64,000 nucleotides of DNA from Tepidamorphus gemmatus (lineage in GTDB: Bacteria > Pseudomonadota > Alphaproteobacteria > Rhizobiales > Tepidamorphaceae): positions 434,001-498,000 of the forward strand of contig NZ_SMAK01000002.1 in the NCBI RefSeq assembly GCF_004346195.1, read 5' to 3'. How positions within the stretch are numbered: the stretch's first letter is position 1; every line of letters starts with the position of its first letter. The notes below the pieces were generated by a model. The model was not told the DNA's origin. It made no database searches and worked only from the letters and a program-made list of their open reading frames with translations. Made by a program: the position numbers and the translations under genes. Positions 54,990 to 64,000 of this stretch are shown here, in pieces.

Positions 54990-56006
54990 TCAGTAGTGGT
55001 CCTCGTACCGCTTGGCCAGTTCCTCGATGTTCTCCGGCGGCCAGTTCGGTACTTCCATGCCCAGGTGCAGCCCCATCTGGGCGAGCACCTCCTTGATCTC
55101 GTTCAGCGATTTGCGTCCGAAGTTCGGCGTGCGCAGCATCTCCGCCTCCGACTTCTGGATCAGATCGCCGATATAGACGATGTTGTCGTTCTTGAGGCAG
55201 TTCGCGGAGCGCACCGACAGCTCCAGTTCGTCGACCTTCTTCAGCAAGGCCGGGTTGAACGCGAGTTCCGGGACCATCTCCTCGATGATCTCCGCCTTCG
55301 GCTCCTCGAAGTTGACGAACACCTCGAGCTGATCCTGCAGGATGCGCGCCGCATAAGCCACCGCATCCTCCGGACTGACCGAGCCGTCGGTCTCGACCTC
55401 CATGGTCAGCTTGTCGTAATCGAGGATCTGGCCCTCGCGGGTGTTCTCCACCCGATAGGACACCCGGCGCACCGGGCTGTAGAGGCTGTCAACCGGAATC
55501 AGACCGATCGGCGCGTCGTCCGGCCGATTGCGATCGGCCGGAACATAGCCCTTGCCGGTGTTGACCGTGAACTCCATGCGGATCTCGGCGCCCTCGTCGA
55601 GCGTGCACAGAACCAGCTTGGGGTTCAGCACCTCGATATCCCCGACCGTCTGGATATCGCCCGCGAACACCTGACCGGGCCCCTGCTTCTTCAGGACCAT
55701 CCGCTTCGGTCCCTCGCCATGCATCCTCAGCGAGATTTCCTTGATGTTCAGAACGATATCGGTGATGTCCTCGCGAACACCGGGGATCGAGGAGAACTCG
55801 TGCAACACACCGTCGATCTGCACCGACGTCACCGCCGCACCCTGCAGCGAGGACAGCAGCACGCGACGAAGCGCGTTGCCGAGCGTCGTGCCGAAACCGC
55901 GCTCGAGCGGTTCGGCCACCAGCGTCGCAAGACGCTTCGGATCGCTGCCCGGCGCGACCTCCAGCTTGGACGGCTTGATCAGCTCTTGCCAGTTCTTCTC
56001 AATCAC
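54990..56006 (-). CDS. rpoA: DNA-directed RNA polymerase alpha subunit
   Basis: 338 residues. The start is GTG at 56006, with GAGGT seven bases upstream, giving [17 protein letters not shown]. The N-terminal assembly domain contains the conserved [22 protein letters not shown]-type loop; a flexible linker and C-terminal domain (about 245-320, [15 protein letters not shown]) contact DNA and activators. The upstream in-frame extension is rejected. It lies between rpsK and rplQ in the alpha operon order. Confidence 0.98.
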   Translation of the reverse strand: MIEKNWQELIKPSKLEVAPGSDPKRLATLVAEPLERGFGTTLGNALRRVLLSSLQGAAVTSVQIDGVLHEFSSIPGVREDITDIVLNIKEISLRMHGEGPKRMVLKKQGPGQVFAGDIQTVGDIEVLNPKLVLCTLDEGAEIRMEFTVNTGKGYVPADRNRPDDAPIGLIPVDSLYSPVRRVSYRVENTREGQILDYDKLTMEVETDGSVSPEDAVAYAARILQDQLEVFVNFEEPKAEIIEEMVPELAFNPALLKKVDELELSVRSANCLKNDNIVYIGDLIQKSEAEMLRTPNFGRKSLNEIKEVLAQMGLHLGMEVPNWPPENIEELAKRYEDHY

Positions 56007-56106
56007 GGTCGTACCTCGTCGGATAGTGCCTGACGCGCGGCAGGTTCCGCCAACCGCCGCAGCGCAACCGGCGGCCGGGACGATCCCGCCGCCGGTGAAT
56101 GAGAGA

Positions 56107-56496
56107 TCAGACGCGCCGACGCTTGCGCGGCCGGCACCCATTGTGAGGAATCGGCGTCACGTCGCGGATCGCGGTGATCATGAAGCCCGCGGCCTGCAGC
56201 GCCCGCAGCGCCGATTCCCGGCCCGAACCAGGTCCGCGAACCTCGACTTCCAGCGTACGCATCCCATGCTCGGCTGCCTTCTTGGCCGCATCCTCCGCCG
56301 CCATCTGAGCGGCAAAGGGAGTCGACTTGCGCGAGCCCTTGAAGCCCATTGTGCCCGCCGACGACCACGAGATCGCGTTGCCCTGCGCATCCGTGATCGT
56401 AATCATCGTGTTGTTGAAGGTAGCGTTCACATGCGCAACGCCCGAGGTGATGTTCTTGCGCTCGCGGCGGCGTACGCGCGTCGTATCTCTGGCCAT
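56107..56496 (-). CDS. rpsK: 30S ribosomal protein S11
   Basis: 129 residues, starting [56 protein letters not shown] and the C-terminal [16 protein letters not shown] are S11 signatures. The ATG at 56496 is preferred over one 51 bases upstream. It precedes rpoA by about 100 bases. Confidence 0.98.
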   Translation of the reverse strand: MARDTTRVRRRERKNITSGVAHVNATFNNTMITITDAQGNAISWSSAGTMGFKGSRKSTPFAAQMAAEDAAKKAAEHGMRTLEVEVRGPGSGRESALRALQAAGFMITAIRDVTPIPHNGCRPRKRRRV

Positions 56497-56625
56497 CTGA
56501 AGTCCTTGCTCTCGATATCCTCGCCGCCGTAATGCCAGCGGCTCCACCTGACAGACTGCCAGCCAACCCGCGGATGGCGGCCTTCACCGCCTGCCGTGGT
56601 TCGCCAGCGCCGATTTCCTATCCGC

Positions 56626-56994
56626 TCACTTCTTCTTTCCGGCGATCGGCTTCGCGGGTCCCTTGCGGGTACGGGCATTGGTATGGGTGCGTTGACCACG
56701 CACCGGCAGGCCGCGGCGATGCCGCAATCCCCGATAGCAGCCGAGGTCCATCAGCCGCTTGATGTTCATCGCCACCTCACGGCGCAGGTCGCCCTCGACC
56801 AGATAGTCGCGGTCGATCGTCTCGCGGATCTGCAGCACTTCTGCGTCGGTCAGCTCGTTCACCCGCCGCTCCGGCGGAATCGAGACCTTTTCGCAGATCT
56901 CCCGCGCCTTGGCCGGTCCGATTCCATGAATGTAGCGCAGCGCGATCTCAACGCGCTTGTTGGTCGGAATGTTGACGCCTGCAATTCGGGCCAC
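56626..56994 (-). CDS. rpsM: 30S ribosomal protein S13
   Basis: 122 residues. [20 protein letters not shown], then IHGIGPAKA near the start and [20 protein letters not shown] at the end are diagnostic. It is preceded by a 201-base gap after adk, which may carry a promoter, and followed by rpsK. Confidence 0.98.
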   Translation of the reverse strand: MARIAGVNIPTNKRVEIALRYIHGIGPAKAREICEKVSIPPERRVNELTDAEVLQIRETIDRDYLVEGDLRREVAMNIKRLMDLGCYRGLRHRRGLPVRGQRTHTNARTRKGPAKPIAGKKK

Positions 56995-57195
56995 GTTATT
57001 CGCTCCATTCGCACCGGCCCTCGGGCCGGAAGTCCGATCCTGTCCGCGTCAACCACCCGGAACGCACGATACGGGCGACGCGGCCTGCAATCAGGCCCCG
57101 CGGCACCCACCGGCTCGACTCCTTACGGACAAGAGCGGCTGGATACCGCATGGCTCGGGTGGAAGTCAACCTCTCCGATCAGATTCCGTGCCAGA

Positions 57196-57771
57196 TCAGG
57201 CCGCCTCCAGCACGGAGACGATCTGGTTCGTCACATCATCCATCGAAGCCATTCCGTCCACCGTCCGCAGAAGGCCCCTGTCGCGGTAGAATGCGATCAG
57301 CGGCGCGGTCTGCGCATGGTACACCTCGAGACGCTTCTTCAGCGCCTCAGCATTGTCGTCGGCGCGCGGGCCGCCGGCCGACTCGCGGGCACGCTTCTCG
57401 ATCCGCTCGATCAGGATCGAGCCGTCGACCTCGAGTTCCACCACGGCGTCCAGCCTGATTCCCTTTGCCTTCAGAAGCTCCTCGAGCGCCTCGGCCTGGG
57501 CGACGGTGCGCGGAAACCCGTCGAGGATGAATCCCTTGGCGCAATCCGGCTGATCCAGCCGCTCGGAGATGATCTGCACCACGACCTCGTCGGGCACAAG
57601 CTCGCCGCGGGCCATGATGTCCTTGGCCTTCTGACCGACCGGCGTTCCGGCGGCGACCGCTGCTCGAAGCATGTCGCCGGTCGAGAGCTGCCGGATGCCG
57701 TAGCGCTGCTCGATCCGTGCCGCCTGCGTTCCCTTGCCCGCCCCCGGCGGACCCAGCAAGATCAGTCTCAT
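57196..57771 (-). CDS. adk: Adenylate kinase
   Basis: 191 residues, the short form without a lid insertion. P-loop [11 protein letters not shown] at 7-17, [20 protein letters not shown] for AMP binding, and [12 protein letters not shown] are present. It interconverts ATP+AMP and ADP. Its start overlaps the secY stop by four bases, so it is translationally coupled to secY, as in other alphaproteobacteria. Confidence 0.97.
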   Translation of the reverse strand: MRLILLGPPGAGKGTQAARIEQRYGIRQLSTGDMLRAAVAAGTPVGQKAKDIMARGELVPDEVVVQIISERLDQPDCAKGFILDGFPRTVAQAEALEELLKAKGIRLDAVVELEVDGSILIERIEKRARESAGGPRADDNAEALKKRLEVYHAQTAPLIAFYRDRGLLRTVDGMASMDDVTNQIVSVLEAA

Positions 57772-59102
57772 CGGCGCCGTCCCCCCCTAAGCCGCGCCTT
57801 CTTGACCAGCCCCTCGTACTGGTGCGCGAGCAGGTGTCCTTGAACCTGCGACACCGTATCCATCGTTACCGAGACCACGATCAGCAACGACGTGCCGCCG
57901 AAGTAGAACGGAACGTTCCACCACGATACCAGGAACTCGGGCAACAGACAGACCAGCGTCAGGTAGAGGGCGCCCACGACCGTGATGCGGGTCAGTACAT
58001 AGTCGATGTACTGCGCGGTGCGCTCGCCGGGGCGAATGCCGGGGATGAAGCCGCCGTGCTTCTTCAAATTCTCGGCCGTATCGGCCGGATTGAAGACGAC
58101 AGCCGTGTAGAAGAAGGCAAAGAAGATGATGCCGGCCGCATAGAGCAGCATGTAGAGCGGCTGGCCATGCCCGAGCAGTGTCGTCACCGTCGTCAGCCAC
58201 TCCGGGCCCTGCCCGCTCGAGAAATTGGCGACCGTGATCGGCAGCAGCAGCAGCGACGACGCGAAGATCGGCGGGATGACGCCGGCCGTGTTCAGCTTCA
58301 GCGGCAGATGCGAGGAATCGCCCTGGAACACCCGGTTACCGACCTGACGCTTCGGATACTGGATCAGCAGTCGCCGCTGCGCCCGCTCCATGAAGACGAT
58401 GAACGCGATGACGACGACCGCCATCACGAAGATGGCGAGGATGATGACCGTCGACAGCGCGCCCTGGCGGCCGAGTTCGAGGGTGCCCGCAATCGCCGCT
58501 GGTAGCCCGGCGATGATACCGGCGAAGATGATCAGCGAAATGCCGTTGCCAACGCCACGCTGGGTGATCTGCTCGCCGAGCCACATCAGGAAGATGGTGC
58601 CGCCGGTCAGCGTGATGACCGTCGATATGCGGAAGAACCAGCCGGGATCCGTGACGACGTTGCCGGCCCCCTCGAGGCCCACGGCTATGCCGTAAGCCTG
58701 CACCGCGGCGAGGAACACCGTGCCGAAGCGGGTGTATTGGTTGATCTGCTTGCGGCCCTGCTCGCCCTCCTTCTTCAGCTGCTCCAGATGCGGCGAGACC
58801 GCCGTCAGCAGCTGCACGATGATGGACGCCGAGATGTACGGCATGATGTTCAGCGCGAAGATCGCCATGCGGCCCACCGCGCCGCCGGCGAACATGTTGA
58901 ACATGCCGAGAATGCCCGAGGATTGCTGGTTGAACAGCTCCGCGACCGCGCCCGGATTGATCCCCGGCAGGGGGATGTAGGTTCCGAGCCGGTAGACCAG
59001 CAATGCGCCGAGGGTGAACCAGATCCGCTTCTTCAGCTCCGTCGCCTTGGCGAACGCGCCGAAGTTGAGATTCGCTGCGAGTTGTTCAGCCGCCGACGCC
59101 AT
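57768..59102 (-). CDS. secY: Preprotein translocase subunit SecY
   Basis: 444 residues with ten hydrophobic segments. [19 protein letters not shown] starts the protein, then [41 protein letters not shown]-like loop ([20 protein letters not shown]) and [20 protein letters not shown]. It forms the protein-conducting channel with SecE and SecG. The ATG at 59102 lies 55 bases after rplO; an upstream 48-codon open stretch is rejected. Confidence 0.97.
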   Translation of the reverse strand: MASAAEQLAANLNFGAFAKATELKKRIWFTLGALLVYRLGTYIPLPGINPGAVAELFNQQSSGILGMFNMFAGGAVGRMAIFALNIMPYISASIIVQLLTAVSPHLEQLKKEGEQGRKQINQYTRFGTVFLAAVQAYGIAVGLEGAGNVVTDPGWFFRISTVITLTGGTIFLMWLGEQITQRGVGNGISLIIFAGIIAGLPAAIAGTLELGRQGALSTVIILAIFVMAVVVIAFIVFMERAQRRLLIQYPKRQVGNRVFQGDSSHLPLKLNTAGVIPPIFASSLLLLPITVANFSSGQGPEWLTTVTTLLGHGQPLYMLLYAAGIIFFAFFYTAVVFNPADTAENLKKHGGFIPGIRPGERTAQYIDYVLTRITVVGALYLTLVCLLPEFLVSWWNVPFYFGGTSLLIVVSVTMDTVSQVQGHLLAHQYEGLVKKARLRGGRRR

Positions 59103-59157
59103 ATCGATCTCCGTCCCGCCCCGTTTCCGTGACCGGTCAGGGCGCCAAGGGCGATCC

Positions 59158-59658
59158 TCAGCCCTGCTCGGCCGCGCCCGCCGCGACCGCCTTGCCGTCC
59201 AGACCGACGAGCTCCACCGAACCGCCGGCCTTCTCGACGGCGGCAACAGCCGCCCTCGAGGCGCCCTGCAGACGGAAGGCGACCTTCGCCTTGAGCTCGC
59301 CCGTCCCCAAGAGGCGAACGCCGTCGCGGATGCGCCGCACGAGCCCGGCCGCCACCATCGCCTCGGCCGTAACCGGAGCGCTCGCGTCCAGCTTGCCGGC
59401 GTCGATGGCCTCCTGCACCCGGTCCAGATTCACGACCGAGAAGGACTTGCGGGAGATACTGTTGAAGCCCCGCTTCGGCAAGCGCCGATGCAGCGGCATC
59501 TGGCCGCCCTCGAAGCCCTTGACCGTGACGCCGGAGCGCGACTTCTGTCCCTTGTGACCCCGGCCGGCTGTCTTGCCGAGCCCGGAGCCGATGCCGCGGC
59601 CGACGCGCTTGCGCGCCTTGCGGGCGCCGGGATTGTCGGCGAGTTCATTGAGCTTCAT
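59158..59658 (-). CDS. rplO: 50S ribosomal protein L15
   Basis: 166 residues: [40 protein letters not shown] and [18 protein letters not shown] are diagnostic of L15. It follows rpmD by 22 bases and precedes secY. Confidence 0.98.
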   Translation of the reverse strand: MKLNELADNPGARKARKRVGRGIGSGLGKTAGRGHKGQKSRSGVTVKGFEGGQMPLHRRLPKRGFNSISRKSFSVVNLDRVQEAIDAGKLDASAPVTAEAMVAAGLVRRIRDGVRLLGTGELKAKVAFRLQGASRAAVAAVEKAGGSVELVGLDGKAVAAGAAEQG

Positions 59659-59680
59659 GACACGCTCGCTCCGTAGCCGC

Positions 59681-59878
59681 TCAGTTCTCTTCCACGACGC
59701 GCACCAGGTGGCTGACCTTGCGGATCATCCCCCGCACCGCCGGGGTGTCCGGCAGCGTGCGCCTGCGGTGCATCTTGTTCAGTCCGAGTCCGATCAGAGT
59801 CGCCCTCTGATCGCCGGGACGGCGGATCGGGCTGCCGATCTGCTCGACGGTGATCGTCTTCTCGCTGGTCTTGGCCAT
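59681..59878 (-). CDS. rpmD: 50S ribosomal protein L30
   Basis: 65 residues, starting [40 protein letters not shown] follows. GAGGAGA precedes the ATG at 59878, so the start 33 bases upstream is not used. It lies between rpsE and rplO. Confidence 0.97.
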   Translation of the reverse strand: MAKTSEKTITVEQIGSPIRRPGDQRATLIGLGLNKMHRRRTLPDTPAVRGMIRKVSHLVRVVEEN

Positions 59879-59910
59879 CGGACCGTCTCCTCGAATTTCA
59901 GCAGGCGCCA

Positions 59911-60465
59911 TCAGGCCTCGGCAGCCGCATCGGTGACGCCGTCGCGGCGCCGGCTCTGCAGCGTCGATACCTTGATGCCGCGCCGTGCCGCCACCGCGCG
60001 CGGGCTGTCCTCGCGCTTGAGCGCCTCGAACGTCGCCCGCACCATGTTGTAGGGGTTGGACGAGCCCAGCGACTTCGCCACCACGTCCTGAACACCCAGC
60101 GTCTCGAACACGGCACGCATCGGACCACCGGCGATGATGCCGGTACCGGGAGGCGCTGCCCGCAGCAGCACCTTGCCGGCGCCCCAGCGGCCCGCGACAT
60201 CGTGGTGGAGCGTGCGGCCCTCGCGCAGCGGCACGCGCATCAGCGAACGCTTCGCCGCCTCGGTCGCCTTGCGGATCGCCTCCGGAACCTCGCGCGCCTT
60301 GCCATGGCCGAAACCGACCCGGCCCTTCTGGTCGCCGACGACGACGAGGGCCGCGAAGCCAAAGCGCCGGCCGCCCTTCACCACCTTGGCCACACGGTTG
60401 ATGTGGACCAGCTTGTCGACGAACTCGCTGTCGCGCTCGCGATCTTCTCTCATCGGACCCGCCAC
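59911..60465 (-). CDS. rpsE: 30S ribosomal protein S5
   Basis: 184 residues. [40 protein letters not shown] and [20 protein letters not shown] identify S5. I chose the GTG at 60465, with GAGG about nine bases upstream; an ATG four codons later and a GTG eight codons earlier are alternatives. It follows rplR and precedes rpmD. Confidence 0.95.
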   Translation of the reverse strand: MAGPMREDRERDSEFVDKLVHINRVAKVVKGGRRFGFAALVVVGDQKGRVGFGHGKAREVPEAIRKATEAAKRSLMRVPLREGRTLHHDVAGRWGAGKVLLRAAPPGTGIIAGGPMRAVFETLGVQDVVAKSLGSSNPYNMVRATFEALKREDSPRAVAARRGIKVSTLQSRRRDGVTDAAAEA

Positions 60466-60503
60466 GTCGTCATTCCTCTTCCTTGTCACGCCGGACCGTG
60501 GCC

Positions 60504-60866
60504 TCAGAACTCGAGGCCGCCCTCGCGCGCTGCATCGGCGAGCGCCTTGACGCGCCCGTGATAGAGATATCCGCCCCGGTCGAACACGACCTGCTTGATG
60601 CCGGCGTCGATCGCCCGCTGGGCAATCAGCTTGCCGACCGCCTCGGCGGCCGCCTTGTCCGCGCCGGTCTTGATCGACCCGCGCAAATCCTTGTCCAGCG
60701 AGGAGGCTGCCGCGACCGTGTGCCCCTTCGCGTCGTCGATCACCTGGGCATAGATGTTCTTCGAGGAGCGGAACACGCTCAGCCGTGGCCGGCCGTTCGC
60801 CGCCCGCCTGATGGCGCGGCGCACGCGCAGCGCGCGCTTCTCGCGATTCGTCAGACCCTTGCTCAT
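60504..60866 (-). CDS. rplR: 50S ribosomal protein L18
   Basis: 120 residues: [40 protein letters not shown] and [20 protein letters not shown] are L18 signatures. It binds 5S rRNA with L5. It sits eleven bases after rplF. Confidence 0.98.
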   Translation of the reverse strand: MSKGLTNREKRALRVRRAIRRAANGRPRLSVFRSSKNIYAQVIDDAKGHTVAAASSLDKDLRGSIKTGADKAAAEAVGKLIAQRAIDAGIKQVVFDRGGYLYHGRVKALADAAREGGLEF

Positions 60867-60877
60867 GTTCGGCCCCG

Positions 60878-61411
60878 TTACTTCTTCTTGCCTTCCTTGC
60901 GGAAGATGAATTCGCCCGCGTAGCGCACGCCCTTGCCCTTGTACGGTTCAGGCTTGCGGTATCTGCGGATCTCCGCGGCGACCTGGCCGACGCGCTGCTT
61001 GTCGATGCCGCTCACGACGATCTCGGTCGGCTTCGGACATTCGATCGAGATGCCTTCGGGGATCGGATACTGCACGTCGTGGCTGAAGCCGAGCGCCAGT
61101 TGCAGGGTCCTGCCCTGAACCTGAGCGCGATAGCCGACGCCGACGATCTCCAGCCTGCGACTGTAGCCCTCGCTGACACCCGTGACGATGTTGGACACCA
61201 GTGTCCGCGACAGGCCCCACATGGCGCGCGCCCGCTTGGACTCGTCGCGCGGGCTGACCTTGATGCCCTCGTCGGTCATCTCGGCCGCCACCTCCTCGTT
61301 CAGCACGATGGACAGCATGCCCTTCGGCCCCTTGGCCGATACGCTCTGTCCCTCGATCGTCGCCGTCACCCCGCGGGGGACGGGGACCGGCTTCTTTCCG
61401 ATGCGCGACAT
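60878..61411 (-). CDS. rplF: 50S ribosomal protein L6
   Basis: 177 residues, starting [28 protein letters not shown]-like [16 protein letters not shown] and the C-terminal [20 protein letters not shown] are diagnostic. The ATG at 61411 is used; the upstream open frame is a shadow. It follows rpsH. Confidence 0.98.
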   Translation of the reverse strand: MSRIGKKPVPVPRGVTATIEGQSVSAKGPKGMLSIVLNEEVAAEMTDEGIKVSPRDESKRARAMWGLSRTLVSNIVTGVSEGYSRRLEIVGVGYRAQVQGRTLQLALGFSHDVQYPIPEGISIECPKPTEIVVSGIDKQRVGQVAAEIRRYRKPEPYKGKGVRYAGEFIFRKEGKKK

Positions 61412-61448
61412 CGAACAGACTCCCGCTCGTTCTCTTCTGCCCTGCCCG

Positions 61449-61847
61449 TCAGAACACCCGGCAGAGCACTTCGCCGCCGACATTCTCCTCGCGCGCCTGC
61501 CAGTCCGGCATGACACCCTTTGGGGTCGACACGATCGATACCCCAAGCCCGTTGTTGACCGTCGGCAGCGTCTTGACGGAGGCATAGACCCGACGGCCGG
61601 GCTTGGAGACCCGCTCGATCGTCCGGATCACTGGCTCGCCGTCGTAATACTTCAGCTCGATCTCGAACTCCGACCGGCCACCATCGAACTCGATCGTCGA
61701 ATAGCCGCGGATGAAGCCTTCTGACTGCAAAACGTCCAGCACCCGCCGCCGCAGCGTGGAGGCCGGCGTCGTCACCTTGGGCTTGCGCCGCATCTGCGCG
61801 TTGCGGATTCGCGTCAGCATATCGCCCAGCGGATCGCTTATCGCCAT
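61449..61847 (-). CDS. rpsH: 30S ribosomal protein S8
   Basis: 132 residues: [20 protein letters not shown] at the start and [20 protein letters not shown] near the end identify S8, a primary 16S rRNA binder. It lies ten bases after rpsN. Confidence 0.98.
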   Translation of the reverse strand: MAISDPLGDMLTRIRNAQMRRKPKVTTPASTLRRRVLDVLQSEGFIRGYSTIEFDGGRSEFEIELKYYDGEPVIRTIERVSKPGRRVYASVKTLPTVNNGLGVSIVSTPKGVMPDWQAREENVGGEVLCRVF

Positions 61848-61857
61848 GACCCGTTCC

Positions 61858-62163
61858 TCACCAGCTCGACTTGACCAGACCGGGGATCAGGCCCTTCGAG
61901 CCCAGTTCCCGGAGCGCGATACGCGACAGCTTCAACTTGCGGTAGAAGGCGCGCGGCCGGCCCGTCACCTCGCAACGATTGCGGATGCGGGTCTTCGAGG
62001 AATTGCGCGGCAAGGCAGCGAGCTTCAGCCGCGCCTGGAACCGCTCCTCCATCGACAGCGACTCGTCGTTTGCGATCGCCGCGAGCCGCCCGCGCTTTCC
62101 CGCGAACTTCTTCACGAGCTTGACGCGCCTGCGGTTCTTCTCGATCGCGCTCTTCTTCGCCAT
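61858..62163 (-). CDS. rpsN: 30S ribosomal protein S14
   Basis: 101 residues, the long zinc-free form. [20 protein letters not shown] and [20 protein letters not shown], with [19 protein letters not shown], are diagnostic; the four-cysteine zinc motif of the short form is absent. Confidence 0.98.
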   Translation of the reverse strand: MAKKSAIEKNRRRVKLVKKFAGKRGRLAAIANDESLSMEERFQARLKLAALPRNSSKTRIRNRCEVTGRPRAFYRKLKLSRIALRELGSKGLIPGLVKSSW

Positions 62164-62198
62164 TACGGAACCTCCTGAGGTTTCCCGCCCCGTTTCCG

Positions 62199-62756
62199 TC
62201 AGTTCCGGAACGGGAAGTTGAAGGCCTTCAGCAACGCCCGCGCCTCGTCATCCGACTTCGCGGTCGTGCAGATCACCACGTCCAGCCCCCAGATCTGGTC
62301 GACCTTGTCGTACTCGATCTCGGGGAACACGATGTGCTCCTTGATGCCGAGCGCGTAATTCCCGCGCCCGTCGAAACTCTTCGGATTGAGCCCGCGGAAG
62401 TCGCGCACCCGCGGCAGCGCGATCGTGACCAGCCTGTCCAGGAATTCGTACATCCGCGCCTTGCGCAGCGTGACCTTGGCGCCGAGCGACATGCCCTCGC
62501 GCACCTTGAATGTGGCGATGGATGTGCGCGCCTTGGTGATCACCGCCTTCTGGCCAGCGATCCGCGTCAGATCCGCTGCGGCCGAGACGGTGCGCTTCTG
62601 GTCGCCGACGGCCTCGCCGATCCCCATGTTCAGCACAATCTTGTCCAGCCGCGGCACCATCATCGGATTCGTGTAGCCGAACTCTGCCAGCAGCTTCGGC
62701 TTCACGACGTCGTTGTAGTGGCGCTTGAGGCGCGGCTCGTAAGCTGCTTCAGCCAT
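62199..62756 (-). CDS. rplE: 50S ribosomal protein L5
   Basis: 185 residues: [40 protein letters not shown] and [20 protein letters not shown] identify L5, which binds 5S rRNA. Its start overlaps the rplX end by eight bases. Confidence 0.98.
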   Translation of the reverse strand: MAEAAYEPRLKRHYNDVVKPKLLAEFGYTNPMMVPRLDKIVLNMGIGEAVGDQKRTVSAAADLTRIAGQKAVITKARTSIATFKVREGMSLGAKVTLRKARMYEFLDRLVTIALPRVRDFRGLNPKSFDGRGNYALGIKEHIVFPEIEYDKVDQIWGLDVVICTTAKSDDEARALLKAFNFPFRN

Positions 62757-63069
62757 CGATCACTTCTCCCGACCGCTTGGCGACACGCACCTTGCGACCG
62801 TCGTTCAGGAACTTGAACCCGACCCGGCTCGGCTTGCCGTCCTTCGGATCGGCCAGCGCCAGATTGGACAGGTGAATGGGCGCTTCCTTGGACTTGATGC
62901 CGCCTTCCTCCTGCGCCGTCTGGCGCTGGTGGCGCTGCACCATGTTGACCCCCGACACGATCGCCCGGTTCTCCTTCGGGAAAACCTTCAGGACGTCGCC
63001 GGTCCTGCCCTTGTCGCGGCCGCTAAGGACCACGACCTTGTCGCCCTTGCGGATCTTCGCCATCGACAT
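62749..63069 (-). CDS. rplX: 50S ribosomal protein L24
   Basis: 106 residues: [20 protein letters not shown] is the KOW-type start of L24, and [20 protein letters not shown] follows. I use the ATG at 63069, whose A is the last base of the rplN stop (TGATG overlap), with GGAGG seven bases upstream; another ATG two codons later is possible. Confidence 0.95.
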   Translation of the reverse strand: MSMAKIRKGDKVVVLSGRDKGRTGDVLKVFPKENRAIVSGVNMVQRHQRQTAQEEGGIKSKEAPIHLSNLALADPKDGKPSRVGFKFLNDGRKVRVAKRSGEVIDG

Positions 63070-63437
63070 CACAGCACCTCCGGCGCAAGCGATACGATCT
63101 TCATGTGGTTCTTCGCCCTGAGCTCGCGCGGCACCGGGCCGAAGATGCGCGTGCCGATCGGCTCCTTGTTGTTGTTCACCAGCACCGCGGCGTTGCGGTC
63201 AAAGCGGATGACGCTTCCGTCCGGCCGGCGGATGTCCTTCGCGGTGCGCACGACGACCGCCTTCATGACGTCGCCCTTCTTCACGCGGCCGCGCGGGATG
63301 GCCTCCTTCACCGACACCACGATGATGTCGCCGACCGATGCGTACTTTCGCTTCGACCCGCCCAGCACCTTGATGCACTGCACCCGGCGCGCGCCCGAAT
63401 TGTCGGCGACATCGAGATTCGTCTGCATCTGGATCAT
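63069..63437 (-). CDS. rplN: 50S ribosomal protein L14
   Basis: 122 residues, the invariant L14 length: [20 protein letters not shown], then [20 protein letters not shown] and [20 protein letters not shown]. It begins the classical spc order (rplN-rplX-rplE). Confidence 0.98.
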   Translation of the reverse strand: MIQMQTNLDVADNSGARRVQCIKVLGGSKRKYASVGDIIVVSVKEAIPRGRVKKGDVMKAVVVRTAKDIRRPDGSVIRFDRNAAVLVNNNKEPIGTRIFGPVPRELRAKNHMKIVSLAPEVL

Positions 63438-63511
63438 GGCCGGCCTCTTCTTCCTTTTCGTCGTGCGGCCGCAGCCGCACCTTGCCTGTTTCCTGCGCTA
63501 CCGGTCCGGCC

Positions 63512-63742
63512 TCAGTCCGCCAGGGCGACCCAGCGCTTCAGCTTCGAGATCGGTGCGCACTCCTCGATCCGTACCTGATCCCCGACCTTGAACCGGTTCT
63601 CGGCGTCGTGGGCATGGTACTTCTTGCTCGTGCGGACCACCTTGTGCAGCAGCGGATGCGTGTAGCGCCGCTCGACCTCGACAACGATCGTCTTGTCGTT
63701 CTTGTTACTGACGACGGTTCCGCTCAGAATTCGCTTTGGCAT
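63512..63742 (-). CDS. rpsQ: 30S ribosomal protein S17
   Basis: 76 residues: [40 protein letters not shown] and [20 protein letters not shown] identify S17. It lies eleven bases after rpmC. Confidence 0.98.
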   Translation of the reverse strand: MPKRILSGTVVSNKNDKTIVVEVERRYTHPLLHKVVRTSKKYHAHDAENRFKVGDQVRIEECAPISKLKRWVALAD

Positions 63743-63753
63743 GTCTTAGGACC

Positions 63754-63957
63754 TCAAGCCTTGCCCGCCGCGCGGCTCTTGCCGCCCAGCACGGTCTGCA
63801 CGCGCGCAATGTCGCGCCGCACCTGGCGAACCCGCGCGGTGTTCTCGAGCTGGCCCGTCGCCTTCTGGAAGCGCAGATTGAACTGCTCCTTCTTCAGCTT
63901 GGCCAGCTCGTCCCTGAGCTCGTCCACGGTCTTCGACCAGACCTCGCTCGCCTTCAT
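63754..63957 (-). CDS. rpmC: 50S ribosomal protein L29
   Basis: 67 residues starting [40 protein letters not shown] and [12 protein letters not shown] are typical of L29. The ATG at 63957 has GGAG about eight bases upstream, so a GTG six codons earlier is not used. Confidence 0.97.
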   Translation of the reverse strand: MKASEVWSKTVDELRDELAKLKKEQFNLRFQKATGQLENTARVRQVRRDIARVQTVLGGKSRAAGKA

Positions 63958-63971
63958 CTCGCTCACTCCGC

Positions 63972-64000
63972 TCACTCGCTGGCGCGCTGCACGAAGCGCG
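63972..64000 (-). CDS. rplP: 50S ribosomal protein L16, C-terminal end only
   Basis: Only the last eight codons and stop are inside the window, reading RFVQRASE-stop. The position just upstream of rpmC and the KTRFVQR-type ending fit L16. The remainder continues beyond base 64000. Confidence 0.75.

Overview
The window reads as one continuous, G+C-rich (roughly two-thirds by eye) chromosomal segment of an alphaproteobacterium, most likely of the order Hyphomicrobiales (Rhizobiales). The evidence is a spc/alpha ribosomal block in the alphaproteobacterial order (secY-adk-rpsM-rpsK-rpoA-rplQ, no rpmJ between secY and rpsM), followed as in many Hyphomicrobiales by a DegP-type protease, rarA, an RluC-type pseudouridine synthase and an ATP12-type F1-ATPase chaperone. 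I see no phage, insertion sequence, CRISPR array or plasmid function.

Layout. 1-3461: a nitroreductase / HAD phosphatase / flavin reductase operon (minus) and a divergent secreted von Willebrand A protein. 3548-24072: a catabolic and housekeeping stretch, mostly minus strand, with both subunits of methylcrotonyl-CoA carboxylase (separated by serine dehydratase and a lipase lipoprotein), isovaleryl-CoA dehydrogenase, an AidB-like acyl-CoA dehydrogenase, a thioesterase and a LiuR-like MerR regulator. Together these cover much of leucine/isovalerate breakdown. The same stretch holds a cytosolic-looking subtilase paired with a tiny downstream protein, a long cation diffusion facilitator, a diguanylate cyclase and several very small membrane or exported proteins. 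24190-29410: a broken acetyltransferase, an aminotransferase/dehydrogenase pair resembling the GnnA/GnnB enzymes of diamino-sugar lipid A, MgtE and an L-2-hydroxyglutarate oxidase-like flavoprotein. 29486-35857: tRNA-Leu(GAG), an orphan FliN-like SpoA protein, lipB, acylphosphatase, cyclopropane fatty acid synthase, the propionyl-CoA carboxylase biotin subunit and a MgtC/DUF4010 membrane protein. 35858-43732: a candidate small RNA, a quinone-resistance-like dioxygenase/esterase pair, rimO, an MFS exporter, S-formylglutathione hydrolase and the propionyl-CoA carboxylase beta subunit. 43809-54403: atp12, an EamA transporter, a decayed Na+/phosphate cotransporter, rluC-like, DUF190, two tandem CrcB fluoride channels, a CelD/BcsL-type protein, rarA, degP and recQ. 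54526-64000: rplQ back to the C-terminus of rplP, all on the minus strand.

How the genes work together. Leucine-derived isovaleryl-CoA would be oxidised (Ivd) and carboxylated (MccA/MccB), and propionyl-CoA carboxylated by PccA/PccB; enoyl-CoA hydratase, HMG-CoA lyase and methylmalonyl-CoA mutase are not in the window. The ribosomal block ends in a UUCG-loop terminator after rplQ, and recQ has its own strong terminator, so recQ looks like an independently ending unit placed between rplQ and degP.

Most genes are recognisable families. The less explained items are the subtilase/small-protein pair, four small ORFs with membrane or signal sequences or strong ribosome sites, the possible small RNA at about 36030-36107, a near-perfect palindrome before the MerR gene, and two pseudogenes whose lesions can be read directly. 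I did not find an obviously new multi-gene system; the subtilase pair is the best candidate for follow-up.
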